Positions 47,654 to 61,299 of a stretch of DNA of 64,000 bases are shown one piece after another. Position numbers and translations under genes: made by a program. The notes under the pieces are model-generated. The model searched no databases. It saw only the letters and a list, made by a program, of their open reading frames with translations, and was not told where the DNA came from. The DNA is taken from the NCBI GenBank assembly GCA_051453625.1, contig JBOZIK010000001.1:163674172-163738171 (forward strand). Direction: 5' to 3'. Every line of letters starts with the position of its first letter. The stretch's first letter is position 1. Source of the stretch: Welwitschia mirabilis. Lineage: Eukaryota > Gnetophyta > Gnetopsida > Welwitschiales.

Positions 47654-50600
47654 CTACTTGATTTCAACTTAATTATGCACATAAAATGAAAGGTGGATAA
47701 CATCTATTCTACAATGCTAGTAGTTTTTCACTTCATTAATAGTGCATGAAAAGTACAATTTAATGGCCTAAAAATTAGTTCCTAATGAATATTTAAATGG
47801 ATTTCATATTACATAATAAAATAAATTATTAATATTCACTAGAAATCATATGCACATCAAACTACTCATTAGCAATGAAGCTAATATGAAATGAAAAAAA
47901 ATAAAATAATGGTATTTAAATTGAAATAAATTCAGACCTTCAACTACAACTTCTACACTTAGATCTACTACAATAAAGAGTAAAAAAACTAAAAATAAGA
48001 ATAGAAAATAAAATAAGTAAATTAAAGAACCTAGTTTAAAAATATTCCAACAACATTTCAACAAGGAAATATTAAATGAATTACATGTCATGAAATTAAA
48101 TTAAATATGTAGAAAAAGAAGATTTGAGACTAATTATTTATTGTAAAGAAAATATATTGCAAGAATATCTTAATGAATTTTCAAGAGAATTTACAAAATC
48201 TTAAACCCTTTACAAATGAAAAGAGGTTATATTTATATTTAGATTCTATGAGAATTTAGAAAAGATTACAATAAATTCTAAATTAAACTAGATGTAGAGA
48301 GGTATAATTTAGAGTAATAATAATGTGATATAAATTTAATCCTTTTACTCCTTGTCTTTTTATCATAATTACTTATCACATGCTAAATAGATTATTAACA
48401 TCATTCACTAAATATTTATTCATTATTAACTATTTACTAATACTAATTAAAAGTCTTATTGATTTTTAATAAGTTTAGGACTTTTTAGATTAACCATGAA
48501 TTTTTCTTTATCACATCATGAGAAACTACAAATATCTCCTATTACAAGACTTATCGATAGCTGATAGTTCATCCTATTTTAGATATGTCAATTGTTGATG
48601 GATTATTATTAGGTTCTCCTTTCTTAACATACTATGCTATTTTATTTAAATAAATTTTATTATAAAATATCAATAATCAATAATTATATTATGTATTCCT
48701 CACATTACAATAGGTATAGTCTTCTTTCACTTTAGATTTGGCCTTATCCTCAAAGCTATCATACAATGATCTTATTCTCAAGTTATTGCTTTCTATTACT
48801 AGTTATTGGGCTATTAATAACTTCTTACTTGTATCACATTAATAACTTTGAATTAATCTTTTATTTAGTTATATTTTTCATGAGTAAGCATCCATCACAT
48901 GATTTTTACATTACTATAAACCTGCAAAACTTGTTAAACAGCTGGTTCTCATAATAGGATTATTAACAATTAATAATCCTATAAATAAAAAAAAAATGAA
49001 ATGCTTTAACTTAGAAGAATGCATTTTTGAATCCATTGTAACATTTAAAATTAAATTAAGCCACTGTTATAATTCTCAAAGCAATAAACTTTAGTTTAAT
49101 ATTCAATTTGACATAAAAGACATGGATAAAATTTATATAGCTATCAAATTCCCTTTTTAAATTAGGGTGGTCTCTTTATCACTTAGTAGATTATTAGTTT
49201 AAATTTTTCAGTAAAATAGATAGAAATGGGATAGTATGCTTAGAGAATAGATAAAATGAATTATGTTCTACAAAATTTCTTTAAACATTCATTACAACAA
49301 ACATATAATGATGGCATCATGTGTTAAAGTTATATTAAAACAATTGAAAATCTATTTTTCATGAGTCCTCTCCTTCTATATGAGGTGATGAACTCATTAC
49401 TTATTCAACCTCAAAACCTAGATTAAATTTATTTTATATAACCTCTTTTGTAAGATTAGTAACTCTAGAATCTAAATTCTACATCTTTTCTTATAGATTC
49501 TATATAATGCCATGGGTATCCTCCCTCAAAAGATTAAATTTCTTTATAAAAAATGTTATGAGGGTTGTATTCAATTCTTCTCATGGTAAATTAATTTGGT
49601 CCATGAATTAAAATTCAATAAAGAGCTTTATACTCTTTTCAATTATAGCCACTAGATCAAGAGGCAGTTGAGCTCTCTTGAACTTTTTTCTAAGTTTGTC
49701 TCTTCTTCTAAGTTTATATCTTCTTTTAAAATAACCAATTTTTTTTTCATTCTTTTATCATAGGTTTTTGCCTTTTTTTCTTTTCCAGGTTTTTCCCCGT
49801 TTCTTCATTATAATGTTATAATTTTTACTAGAGCTTTATTAGTGGGATTAGGCACATTATTTACTTTTAAAATAGCATCAATTAAAAATGGAAATACAAT
49901 AATAATATATGGTTGACTACATATTTCATGAACTTTAAAATAATGTATGCTAACTTATATGATTTTTTTCCCTACATGCTAAACTAGCTTAACATGGAAG
50001 ATCATCAAATTAGTAATATGGGTCATGGATGGAAATTAAAAGAAGCTAATGTAAAAAGCACAACCCAAAGGATGTAGAGATTAAATGAAAAGGTCCTTTA
50101 TAAATTCTCAGAATGAAGGCTTTAAAGCCACTTTAGTTTTAGTAATTACCCTAAAAAAATTTAGTTTTTATTCCCTAGTTTTGTGATTAATACATGTCCT
50201 AGTGCCTTACTAGGATGCTGAAATGAGATCATAAAAATGGCTTAATAATCTTAAATTTTGTGTATTGTACCTATGATTTGATGATAATTTCCCACTTCAA
50301 CTAGTTGCAATCGTTAGTAATAAAGTAGTGATAATACAAAGTCATCCTCTTATATAATTCCTACACCTAGCTAGGATAGTACTCTTTTTGGAAGTACCTT
50401 GCAAAATAAACTAAGCTATGATAAATCATATTTTGCATTATACCTTCTCTAATTATCTCCAACTATAATATGTAGCTTATTCTTGAGATGATTAATTCCT
50501 TTTAAAACCTCTTTCTTTTATAAACTACTACTAATAAAGTAGGATTCTAAGTTGGTGGTATCTGCTAGGCAGAAGAAGTTGTATTAATATCTAGTTAGGA

Positions 50601-51004
50601 ATCCTGTACTAAAGTGAAAACCTATGTAGTGGAAGTCTAGATAGTAGTACTTCCTTAAATTTTATGGCTAGAAGTGGATCTTTTAGCCCATGCAGTGGAT
50701 AATAGCAACATGCTAATTTAATAAGAAGATTATCAAAAGTGAGAAAAATGACAATTCATAGCAAAGTGAGTTTAAAACTTGAATAGTTAGGGAGAAAAAA
50801 TAAATTTGGAAATATCTTCTCCTTTTTTCATCTTTATATTTTTTTAATATACTAATATTATCATGTTGTGATGAATGTAAAAAAGGGGTTTTAATATAAT
50901 TGTCATTCTAGCTACTACATGTGTACAACATGCAACAACTAAAAACACTTTGAGATACTTATCAATTTATTAGTCATGTGATTATGGAATTTGATAGTTT
51001 ATAG
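47654..51004. other. AT-rich sequence, possibly the 3' end of the gypsy element; no gene identified
   Basis: By position the interrupted gypsy element should resume here, but I could not identify its LTR. The frame at 47846-48091 is hydrophobic and simple in composition. At 49490-49850 the minus strand reads a charged, helix-like remnant, with KRRYKLRRRDKLRKKFKRA and then LNTTLITFFIKKFNLLRED, broken by stops. It could be part of a Gag-like or ORF1-like protein, but no family could be assigned. Confidence 0.3.
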
Positions 51005-51362
51005 NNNNNNNNNNNNNNNNNNNNNNNNNNNNNNNNNNNNNNNNNNNNNNNNNNNNNNNNNNNNNNNNNNNNNNNNNNNNNNNNNNNNNNNNNNNNNNNN
51101 NNNNNNNNNNNNNNNNNNNNNNNNNNNNNNNNNNNNNNNNNNNNNNNNNNNNNNNNNNNNNNNNNNNNNNNNNNNNNNNNNNNNNNNNNNNNNNNNNNNN
51201 NNNNNNNNNNNNNNNNNNNNNNNNNNNNNNNNNNNNNNNNNNNNNNNNNNNNNNNNNNNNNNNNNNNNNNNNNNNNNNNNNNNNNNNNNNNNNNNNNNNN
51301 NNNNNNNNNNNNNNNNNNNNNNNNNNNNNNNNNNNNNNNNNNNNNNNNNNNNNNNNNNNNNN
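51005..51362. other. Assembly gap (358 N)
   Basis: Ends directly in TC and AC microsatellites. Confidence 0.95.
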
Positions 51363-51381
51363 TCTCTCTCTCTCTCTCTCA

Positions 51382-51439
<58 letters not shown>
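51363..51439. repeat. Compound (TC)n(AC)n microsatellite
   Basis: About nine TC units are followed by CACTC and then about 27 AC units. It borders the gap and may continue into it. Confidence 0.95.
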
Positions 51440-51441
<2 letters not shown>

Positions 51442-51899
51442 ATTTTTATCTTTTTCTATTTCATTTCTTAAGTTAAGATAAGTAGTAGTACTCATAATAT
51501 CTAGTTTTATGAGTGATCGTTCATGTGCTCTCTCCTCATAAAAACTAAGTGAATGCTTGCTTTAAGTTAATGATTTCTTAATCATACATTTTAGTCAAAA
51601 GAATTCAAGATTCATAGCCCCACTGAGATCCCATAGAAATATTCTCTATTAAAGATAAACATATGCTAGGTCACAAAATTTATACTACTCTTATAACATA
51701 GACTAATAGAGCTAACATCACATCATCAATAAAATTATAAATGTAAGTCACTATTAGTAGCACAAGTTATAGTTCTTAAGGTTTTAAACCATGAACTCTA
51801 TAAAGAATATATAACCACAAATAAAGATCTTAAAAATGGTACACACTTTTAAGAAATCTTGTCAATGCACTAGGGTCTTTTACATTTATCCCCTCCTTA

Positions 51900-52560
51900 A
51901 TAATCCAAATAGGAGGACATAGGATTGACAAAAGTTATAACTTTATCAAGGATTTCTTATTATCTAATTTTCAATATAATATAGATAGAGATAAGATACT
52001 AGATCAAGATTCCTAGGTTTTTTTGAATAAGAGGCTTAGCCTTAGCCTCGTGGAAGCCTAGGGCTCAATATAATTAGTGACTTTTTAATAATATCCCAGT
52101 CTTGATCAAGACTCCAAACTTTCTAATTAAGTTATAGAAAGAATTACTCCTTGAAAAATTAGTCTAAATTTTTTACTAGCTAATCAAATAGATCAAACAA
52201 CTATGAAAGTATTCCAATTTGTACTAGTAAGATTCTATATTTGAATAATCTTTAAAAACATAAAGAAGATGAAATAGATTTAATTTTGTTGAAATGGAAT
52301 TTTAAGACACTATTAATTAAGTATAAAAGTATATCAATCAAAACATGTTAGATTAGAAGGCACACAAAGTGATTTTATAAGCAAAAAACTATTAAATATA
52401 ATCACTAGGACAAGGTGGAATACAATGAAAAAAATTATAGATAGAGGCTTAGATGTGAAATTTGTGATAAACTAGGATACTTAAAAAAGGAATGCTAAAC
52501 TAAATAGAGAAAAGAATAGCTTGAAAAATAAGATGTAAACTTAATCTCCACCAATAATCA
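51900..52560 (+). pseudogene. L1 LINE 'A' ORF1: DUF4283 domain and CCHC knuckle
   Basis: At about 52005-52165, shifting frame once, the sequence reads a PWFF-like piece, then ALAL and WKPRAQYN, followed by IPVLIKTPNFPIKLWKE. This matches the DUF4283 signature (GPW...L.L..W.P......PVWIRLPNLPLxLW), the RNA-binding-like domain of plant L1 ORF1. A CCHC knuckle follows at 52454-52495, reading CEICDKLGYLKKEC with the His changed to Tyr. A lysine-rich, stop-filled tail follows. ORF2 starts about 370 bp later on the same strand, as expected. The start codon and 5' UTR were not located. Confidence 0.72.
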
Positions 52561-52927
52561 ATATATATTTAAATTTCTAAGAGAGTAAATAGGAATCAAA
52601 GTAAGAGAAAATAAGGATTTAGGAATAGGTAAGAAAACAGCTATAATCCTATAAAATAGAAATTCTAGAAATAATATGGATAACGGAAAAGAAAATTAAG
52701 CCTTATCTCAAAAAATACAAGAAAAAAGTAAAACAAAATGAAAAATAAAAGATAGAAGAAGCATCCACATTAATTAAGGGACAGAAACTCTGTAATACAA
52801 GGTGAAAATCCACAAATCAAGAAAATAGGAATAGACAACCAAAATTAAATTCAAAAAATAAGTCTAAAGATATGCTTTAAAATGTAGTAAAAAATTACAA
52901 TATCCATTAGAAAAAATAATAATAATA

Positions 52928-55900
52928 GTTCTTTCTTGGAATATAAGAAGGATGAAAACCTCTTATAAATAGAAATCCCTACTTCATATTATTTAAGATT
53001 GGAATTTAAGCTTAGTACATATTTAAGAAATCAAGATTCTAACCACTAGATAATGCACTTTTCACAACACTGGAAAATAGTTTATGTTGCTAGCCTTAAT
53101 CATGCTCAAGAACTTCTCAATGTGAATAAATTATATTTTAATATTATTGCATAAGATATGTAGTACATTTACATCTTAATTAAAGATATAATTATTACAA
53201 ATTATTATAGTCTAGAAAACCATAATGATTGATTACATTAATTAAAACAATGATTAAAAAATTATAAAGTTAAAAATGACTAATTATAAAAGACTTTAAT
53301 TAATATTTATACTAATGAAAAAAATGGGGTAGTAATTATTAGAATCAAAGAGAAACATAGGATTACCTAATTATATTTTAGCAGAATAACATGCATGATC
53401 TAAATATTAATAATTAAAAAGTATACCTAGTTGAATATATAACAAGGCACTTGAAGAATCCCAATCAAAAGTCATAGATCTTTGATCACTAGTTGGATAG
53501 TGGCCTATATTCCATGCACTCTATAAGATCCTTTAAGAATGAAATCTAACCAAAGATCAAATTTATTGCAAATGAGGACAAATATGCCTCACCACTATAG
53601 CTTTAAGCTATAATATCACTAATTAGAAAGGAAAGATTTAGAATACATTATGTAGAACATTATAGTACATATGAAAGATTGAACCCTTGAAACTTCTTCC
53701 TAAAAGGATTAATTTTTTTAAAAGATATTTTAAAGAAATGGAGTAGAAAGGATAGGAGAATCTTTAGAGCTTGGATAGCAAAACTACTTAATCAACTTAA
53801 TAGCCTTTAAAAGAAAAATAAAATGATCCAATCAGAGATAACTAAGAAACAGAGATTTTATTTGATATGCATCATCTTTACAAAGATAAAGAGTACTATT
53901 AGAGACAATAGCCAAGAATTAAATGGTTTAAGAAGGGAATAACATTTCAAATTTATTTTTCAATTAGCAAACTACAAAATGAAAATAAATGAAATTAGAA
54001 TGATATGGTGATATGATATAGATATCTCAAAGAAGAAATAAATAGAAAAACATTTAAAGAATATTACAATTATCTCTAGATTAATAATGCTCACACATTC
54101 AAAGACTTTAATCTCTATAAGACTCATAACAAAGAAGATTAAAAACATTTAATGAATTCATTCATATCTTAAGGAATAGGAATTGCCATCAGAAGCACGT
54201 AAGACAATAAGAGCCCTAGTTCTAATAGTTGGCTAGAGAAATTTTTCAAAATATTTTTTCTTCTTGTACCTTAAGTAGAACCTTATATACATGACAAAGA
54301 ACATGCTTAAGCATGATAAGATAAATAAGAAGACTAATTGCACAAATATTACTATCATGTCAAAAGGGCAAGACATTATCATCCTATTAAACTTCTAGAG
54401 AATTAGTGTTTATAATGTCATCTATAAAATTTTTACCAAGGCATAATCAAATGTGTAAACATTCTTTTTCTAAATCTTATCAATTTCAATTAGTAGGATT
54501 TGTCAATTCACAATATTTCCAAGATCAAATTATCTCAAATTATTAGCTAATTCATTTCTATAAGACTCGTAGGTTTCCTACTATACTTATCAAGATGGAC
54601 ATAGTAAAAGCCTATGATTAGGTTAATTGGATTACCTTGCTATATGTTATCATTAAAAATGGCTTTTCATGCTCAATGGTAAGTCTTTTTATAGATCTAC
54701 AAAAAAATGGTTAGATTTTTACTTAAAGTAATAATACTTTATACCCTTTTTTCTTTCATTTATGGGGCTTAGATACCAGGATTTATTATTACCCTGCCTC
54801 TTCATTTTATTCAGAAATATTATGGGTAATTTTTAAAAAATATATTAAAAAGGGGATTTCTATAGGAGTTCTAGGTTCTCCTAAATGATCACTATGCTAA
54901 TGACACCATGTTTACTACAAAGATATTAGAGAATATGTCAAGGTAATGGTTCACAACCTTAATGATTTCAACAACTTGATGGGGCTTCTAAGAAATTAGG
55001 ACAAGTTTAAAATTTATTTTTTTAACAATTCTAGCATTTATAAGAATGTTATTATAAGTGATATGGGGATTAGAGATGGACCAAAGTTAGAGTATTTCCA
55101 ATAAAGAGTTAGAATAAAATGAATAATAAAAGGATATTTTGGAAAAATGTGAATGATGATATAAGATGAAACAACAGTTTATTATTCTCATAAGACAAAG
55201 TAGTTCTCCTTAATACTTGTATTAGCTTGATCTCTTAGTATAGTGAGGTCATTATCACCCCACCAAAAAAAGTATGCAATTTTTTCAATAGTAGATTTAT
55301 AATATTTTTTATCCTAAAGGCATCTAATCAAATAGCAAGAGATTAATAAACCAAAAGAAGCCATGGGACTAGGCATTTACAACATCAAAGATATCATGCT
55401 CATAAATTAGCACAATATCTATAAAAGACTGAACAAATGCAAGGTGATATAAGGCTACCTAATGAATAAAAAATATAGAGAACATGGGGACTCCATCATG
55501 AGTAGGTCCTTCTTATGGAAGAATAATAAAAAGATAAAAGAATATCTTAATCATTTAAATAGAACTAATAACTAGAATAATAAAAGCTTATTAATGATAA
55601 GGCACATGAAAGATTATAGTGTTAAGCCATTATGAAAAGAAATTTTATCAAGGAAAATTAAAATATTTTTGTATGCTAAATAAGTAATCCATTCTAACTA
55701 TGAAGAGATTAATTAAATTAAAATATGTGTTAACTCAGTCTTACCTATTCCAATGAGGAAGAAATCATCCCCATTTACTAATACCTCTGAAAAAACCAAA
55801 GAACTCATCACTTGATTAGATTTCTATATGAATTTGATAATATAAGAACTTTTCATTGCCAAGACATAATAATTAGTGCTATGACACATATAGTGGATAA

Positions 55901-56110
55901 TGAATAATACTCTATCTTAGAATATTAATGCACTCCATAACAAACTACCCTTTCAATATTTTAATAGTAAAGGGATATTATTACACTAGCTATTAGTAGT
56001 AATCCTAACCATGAACCTACAATCCTAATGAAATATGAATATAATTAAGAGTTTTAGTTAATTATTATTAGATGTGAAGGGGAGGGTTAAATCCCACAGA
56101 GTTATTTTAA
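52928..56110 (+). pseudogene. L1 LINE 'A' ORF2: endonuclease and reverse transcriptase
   Basis: At 52928 VLSWNIRRMKTSYK matches the LSWNxRG start of the L1 endonuclease; the LVHI-x-E-x-KI piece about 25 codons later fits LxLQETK. RT motifs follow: KMDIVKAYD-stop-VNW at 54592-54630 (consensus KxDxxKAYDRVxW, with Arg changed to stop), and HYANDTM at 54890-54910 for the (F/Y)ADD box, with the first catalytic Asp changed to Asn. Around 55260-55560 come PTKKVCNFFNS, the GI-x-NI-x-DI block and a LAQYL...KTEQMQ segment of the C-terminal domain, then a WGLHHE and LLMEE piece. Stops and shifts are numerous. A likely 3' end lies near 57290. Confidence 0.83.
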
Positions 56111-57290
56111 TGATGGAAAAGATAATAAATAATTTTTCAGAAAACTAAAATTGTGATATTAACAGAGTCCATTGTAAAGGCATTAGGGGTACCTATAGAA
56201 GGGAAAATCCTAAACTCAAAATCCTAAAGCTAGTTGATAGTAGACTCTTTCTATTATGGCCACCTTATTAGAATGATAAGTAGGCATTTAATAAATTCTA
56301 TATTATCATTAATCTAGTAACTAATAGCAAAAATGATTAACTAATACCTAATTTAATCTCTCCTAGAAAATGCACAAGAAATTTCATAAGGATATATGAG
56401 GAAAGTCCCTAAGTCAATCATCCTCTGAGAAGAAATGCAAACATCAAATCTTGACATTTAGAAAGAAAAATCTTAGTCTTTTTCTAAGGCCTTCTTGACT
56501 TCTCTTACATTTCTTTTAGTTTCTTCCTGTTCCTCTTCCATTCAACCCCTTCCTGCTTCTCATTAAGGACCTCCAACTTAAAGGTTTAAATCCATACTTT
56601 AGAACTTTTCTCTCCATACTCCTCATTTTTTTCATCCTTTCCTTCTTCCATCTCTGTGTCACTTGATTCTATTTTTAGCTCTCCACTATATCCCAATCAT
56701 ACTCCCTCATCCTTTTCCCTCCAACTTACTCTCTAGAATTTTCATCTTTTTCCCCCTTGAGCCATCTTTATTAAGTATGAGCCATGAGCTATAAGTAAAC
56801 CTTAAGGAATTCCTTAAGAAGCCTAACTTGAAAGCCTTATCTTTATTATCTAAAGGTTCTTTTGAGATCTTGGAACTTTCACACTATTTAATTAAGAAAG
56901 AAATTACTATATGATATAGAGCTTTATCTTGCAACATGCATCTAAATAAAGTTCAATGGAAAAAGAACATTATAAAAGAGGAGTAATTCAAATGCAAGAA
57001 TAAAATGTAGTGATATAATTTCTTAAGCACTCAAAATGTAAGAAACTCTCCAAAATAAACATTTTTGTAATTCTCAAACTACAAAGCTCAGGTTAGCTGC
57101 ATAAACATTGGATGGTAAAGTCTAGCTCCTTCTCCATTATTATAATGGATGTGACTATTTTTTAATTTTTATCAATAGATCTTTTTTTTTAACTTCTTGT
57201 ACCTCATTTTGAGTTTTTATATGTATTCATTGAGATGCTATCACTCCTCTTGGAGCTCGCTTTTACTCATGAATAAAACTAATTAGATAC
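56111..57290 (+). other. 3' part of LINE 'A' and probable 3' end
   Basis: No further protein motif is clear. A pyrimidine-rich stretch occupies 56470-56780. Near 57250-57290 a CTCTTGGAGCTC...CATGAATAAAAC block resembles the 3' terminal sequence of many plant L1 copies, which end in a short AATAAA-like motif and A-rich tail. No clear poly(A) tail or target-site duplication is visible. Confidence 0.4.
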
Positions 57291-57819
57291 AAATATTCAT
57301 AATTTTTTACATATTTTTATGAATAAAAAGTAGCCACTCATTAAAAAAGAATAATGCTTCTTTGAATTCTTAATTTCTTAATTTAAGTACAAATATAATA
57401 AAATTTTATTTGAATTAACATAATAAAAATGATAATTGTAGAGAGCTTGAAAGTTCCAAAAAATTTAAGTAACTTATAATATTCAATTACTAATTAATTT
57501 TGATTTTTAATACTCCTTTGTTAAATGATAGGTTTATAACTATCAGTTATACGGAATGTAAAGACCTCATCATCCTCTAAATAATGTTAGTCTTTTATGG
57601 AATGTGTGAACCTTTAAAGACAGGTTAAGATTACTAAAGATATCCTTTTAAACTGGTAATAAATTTTTTATTTTAGCTTCTTATAAGAAATTAAAATTTC
57701 AATATGTAATTTTTTTAAATAAAAGTATTATAAAGAAATATATAGCTCTCTCAACTAATCATTAGGTTAATAAAGAAGAAGAAAAATTTTAATAAATGAA
57801 AAACATTAGAGTGGCAAAA

Positions 57820-59640
57820 TTTTGAATTCTAGATCTAATCATTATCGTAGAGTTACTTGAGCTACTTTCCATAGTGATTTTGACATTTTGGTATTTGTAA
57901 TTTACATGTTGCTAATAACTCTGAAGAATGATTAAATGTTTAGAAAAATTATTTTTCATGCAATGTCTCTTGGATTATTAGATATAATTTTGATAAGTTA
58001 GAATAATAATTTTGATAAAATATTTGTTGACAATTTTTAAATGTCTTATTAAGAAAAAGATTAAGTAGCATAACTTTAAGGAAAATTTTCATACCTTTAA
58101 TAGTAACTCAAATTTTTTTAGTAATGCAATAAGGATTGTCTGTCTTAATATAATTATCATAAAATATAATAGCATATTTTTTGTAGATTGGGTAGATTTT
58201 ATCTTTTTAATCCATTCTTTTGGAATATTAGTGAGAAAGATAAAACCCACACTAATTCCTATAATGTATGGACACAACAACTTTTTCAAATAAAAGAAAT
58301 AGTATTTGTTAGAGTGACAAGTAACAATATCCTTAAATCATTATGAAATTCCTATATGGATTAAATGGTGGCACCTAATTACTTTCATGATTAAAAATTA
58401 TACTTGATGATTTAATAAAGAATCTAGAAAAATAAAAACCTCAAAATGAAACTAGATTATTAAAAACTGTTAAACTAAAGAAATAACTTCTAGATCATAA
58501 TCCTTTAGTATTTTAACATGTGAATCCTTAGATAAGGCTTATTTTTTCAAGAAATGCTAGGATATTTTAAATGTTAACAGTTTTCTTCTAAAAATTTGCA
58601 TCTTCTAGCTTAATACAAAAGATGAACCATGCAAGGAATTTTTTATATTCTTCAAATATAATGTTAATCTACTTAACTTATAGTTAATAAAAATTGATGA
58701 CTTTGTTATTAAATATCTTATAACCATTAATAATTTTTTAATTGATCAAATTTTCTTTTTTCCCCTTTTAAATCTTTTTATAAGGAATAGTTTAGATCTT
58801 TTAATGAACATTTTTATTAACTTATAGAGAAGAAATATCATACTATTCTTGAAATAAAAATTATTCTTAAAGAAACAAAATATTAAACATTTAGTTTTAC
58901 AAATAAAAAAAACTAGTTTGATGGTTTTCCCATGGAATTTTATGAAAGTCACTAAGATATTAGTTTAAAAAAAATCTTCTTATGTTTTTCAAGAAGCTAT
59001 TCATTAATAGTCTTTAGGTAATAGAATAATAAATGCATCATTAGCCTTCTTCTAAAGAAGATGATCTTCGACTTATTCAAAATTTTGAGCTCATCACGGC
59101 CATGATTAATCCTTATAAAATTTTTACCTAAATTTCTTATATGAAGACTTCAAAAAATTAGTGATTAGATTATTAAACTTGAATAAAGTGGCTTTGTGAA
59201 AGAAAGGTATACTCTTAATGGTGTAATTACATCTTCAAAGTTTTTTAATGGGCTAATTATTCTAATCAAGACATGGCTTTTGTTAAAGTTGGTTTTGCCA
59301 AGGCTTATGATGGAATTAAATAAGATTTTATTATTGCCGGTTTTAGAAACTTATTTTAATAATACTTTGTTAATGTAATTCATACATAATTTATTGATGT
59401 GAGTGCTTAATTTACAGCAAATGTTGGTGTCATTTATTTCTTGTATCTCTAAAGATTAATCTATTAGGTATTCTTTATCTTATTATTTATTCATTATTAT
59501 AGTGATATTTTCTTTAGTGTGCTTTATTAAAATCTCTAGTATAATGTATTAAAGGAATTTTAATTAATGACTCTAGCCTTTGATTACTACACTTTATAAA
59601 TGATTCATTTTTAGATTTTCTCTTTAAGGGTGGAGAACAC
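57820..59640 (+). pseudogene. L1 LINE 'C' ORF2 fragment: part of endonuclease and reverse transcriptase
   Basis: From 57890 pieces such as VIYMLLITLKND (NxYAPNNxxER position) and, near 58090-58290, a SNAIRIV...W and ILVRKIKPTLIPI segment fit the end of the endonuclease. At about 59050-59110 SSKEDDLRLIQNFELIT matches LIPKxxxxxxxxDFRPIS. Then ERYTLNGVITSSKFFNG matches the FVxGRxxLDGxxIxxE block. KVGFAKAYDGIK at 59285-59320 matches KxDFxKAYDRxxW, with the catalytic Asp changed to Gly. The ADD box near 59590 is barely visible. It lacks a recognisable ORF1 and stops near 59640, where sequence of the next LINE begins, so it is probably truncated at both ends. Confidence 0.72.
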
Positions 59641-59949
59641 CAAGCAATCTAAGTTTTATGACTGCCTAGGTAAGAGAGTTAATCCATTCATAGGAGCATG
59701 TCTAAGCATGTCAAAGAGCACTATTTCATGAGCAATAATAGAAGCACTTAGTAAGAAGGATCTATCTAGTTCTTAAAGTGATGGTCTTTACCTACAGAAG
59801 GGCCTAGTAATAGAAGAGTCAAGCTTAGTGGAAGTGGATTATTTCAAGTTCTATTTTAAGATGGAGGTGCAAGCGATAAGGGAAGTGGGGATAGTAGATC
59901 CAAGCCTACTAGGAGGAAGCAAGAGGTAGAAGAAACAGTGAGTTACTAG

Positions 59950-60760
59950 ATCCAGATATGGCTATGAAACCTTCTATTATGAAAAGTTTTTAAAGCAAAT
60001 GGGATTTTCAAGATTAGAACTACTCCAAAGCATTCTATAGTAGCCAAAAAATGTTTTAAATTTAGCCTAGTTAGGTGCCTTATGTCAATGGAAATGAAAC
60101 CTATCTTAAAAACCATAAGAAGATGGGTAGTAGTGAAATAGACTAGAATAGGGTCTATATATGTTATCACTCTTGTAAAGGGATTAGTAATCTTTAAACT
60201 TGAATCTAATAAGGCTTTAAATGTAATCATGTTAAAGGCCCGTGGATTTTTAGGATAAAATAATTAGTTCTTAATCAATGATTACCTAGATAGGATTTTG
60301 ATAAAATATTTCAAAAACTACCAATCTAGGTAAAACTAAGGGGAGTGAGTCTAATCCTTTGGAATCAAAAATTTGTTTAAAAGATAACAGAAAAGTTCAA
60401 AGATGTGATAAAATTAAATCTAGTTATGATTAGTAGATTAAGATTAATGATAATCTAGGTTTAAATCTAGATTGGTATTGAGATGACCAAGAACCTAGAA
60501 AAGTTTAAAATATTACATGGATTCAAAATGACTAAGGTAGAGGTGGATTATAATAATGCACTTCCACCTTATTTACTATGTTCTATGATAGATCACTCAG
60601 AAAGGTTCTTCCCATCACATGAGGAGAAGACTTGTATGAAATATAGCAGAAAAAGCTACCTTGAAGAGACTTGTCAAACAAAGCATGCTCAGATATATAA
60701 TAATTTTGGACATACAGAGAGTGAGAGTAGAGTTAAAAAGGATGAATAGGAATTCCAAAT
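59950..60760 (+). pseudogene. L1 LINE 'B' ORF1: DUF4283 domain and CCHC knuckles
   Basis: At about 60045-60245 the plus strand reads FSLVRCLMSMEM...ILKTIRRWV, then VKGLVIFKLESNKALNVIM. It is followed at 60300-60380 by KLPI-stop-VKLRGVSLILWNQKF, the complete DUF4283 pattern (LVGK..., G.F.F.F.N......L, then LPVWVRLxGLPLxLW). From 60483 to 60749 the frame is open for 88 codons. VEVDYNNALPPY with LCSMIDHSERF matches zf-CCHC_4 (V.YE.LP.FC..CG.IGH....C). A second knuckle, CMKYSRKSYLEETC, has Cys and His changed to Tyr. A degraded C-terminal tail leads to ORF2. This is the best-preserved ORF1 here. Confidence 0.8.
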
Positions 60761-61299
60761 ATTTGTCAAAAAGAGTAAGATAGTCCTTGGCTGCATCTAA
60801 TGGAAATAAATGAAAAGGATAAGAAACTCAGTTAAATTTAGCAAGGTTAGAAACTAATTAATAATTTTATTCTTCTCTCAAGTGGTGATTTAAATAAATC
60901 AGATTTAGACTCTAATTATGAAATTTTGGAAGAAGGGATAACTATCAAAAAGGTGGAAGAAAACCCCACTAGGGTAAGAGCAAATAGTAAGTAAATGAAA
61001 ATCTTACAAATGGGTCCTAGAGAACTTGAATACATGTATTATGAAAAGGTCCTAAGAGAAGAATAAATGAATATTCCTAATTAGAATTCTAAAGGCCTAA
61101 AATATGTCCCAAAAAAATAGGCATTACATAAATTCATTAGTATATATAAGGTTGAAATTACATGCACTTAGGATATAAAAGTCTAAAGAAGACAGAGCCT
61201 AACTACCTTGAGTAAGAAGTGGTATATCAAGTGGATATCTAGCTATAGAAAGGTAGGGGAACTTCTAATGATATTACATAAGGACATAGACTATATTAA

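Noticed and set aside
47846-48091. An 81-codon hydrophobic protein on the minus strand
   Set aside because: Low-complexity AT-rich translation dominated by Phe, Leu and Val. No domain, no neighbours and no start context.
50982-51476. Long frames across the N run with Cys-Val, Thr-His and Ser-Leu repeats
   Set aside because: They exist only because N does not create stops and because TC/AC repeats are open in several frames.
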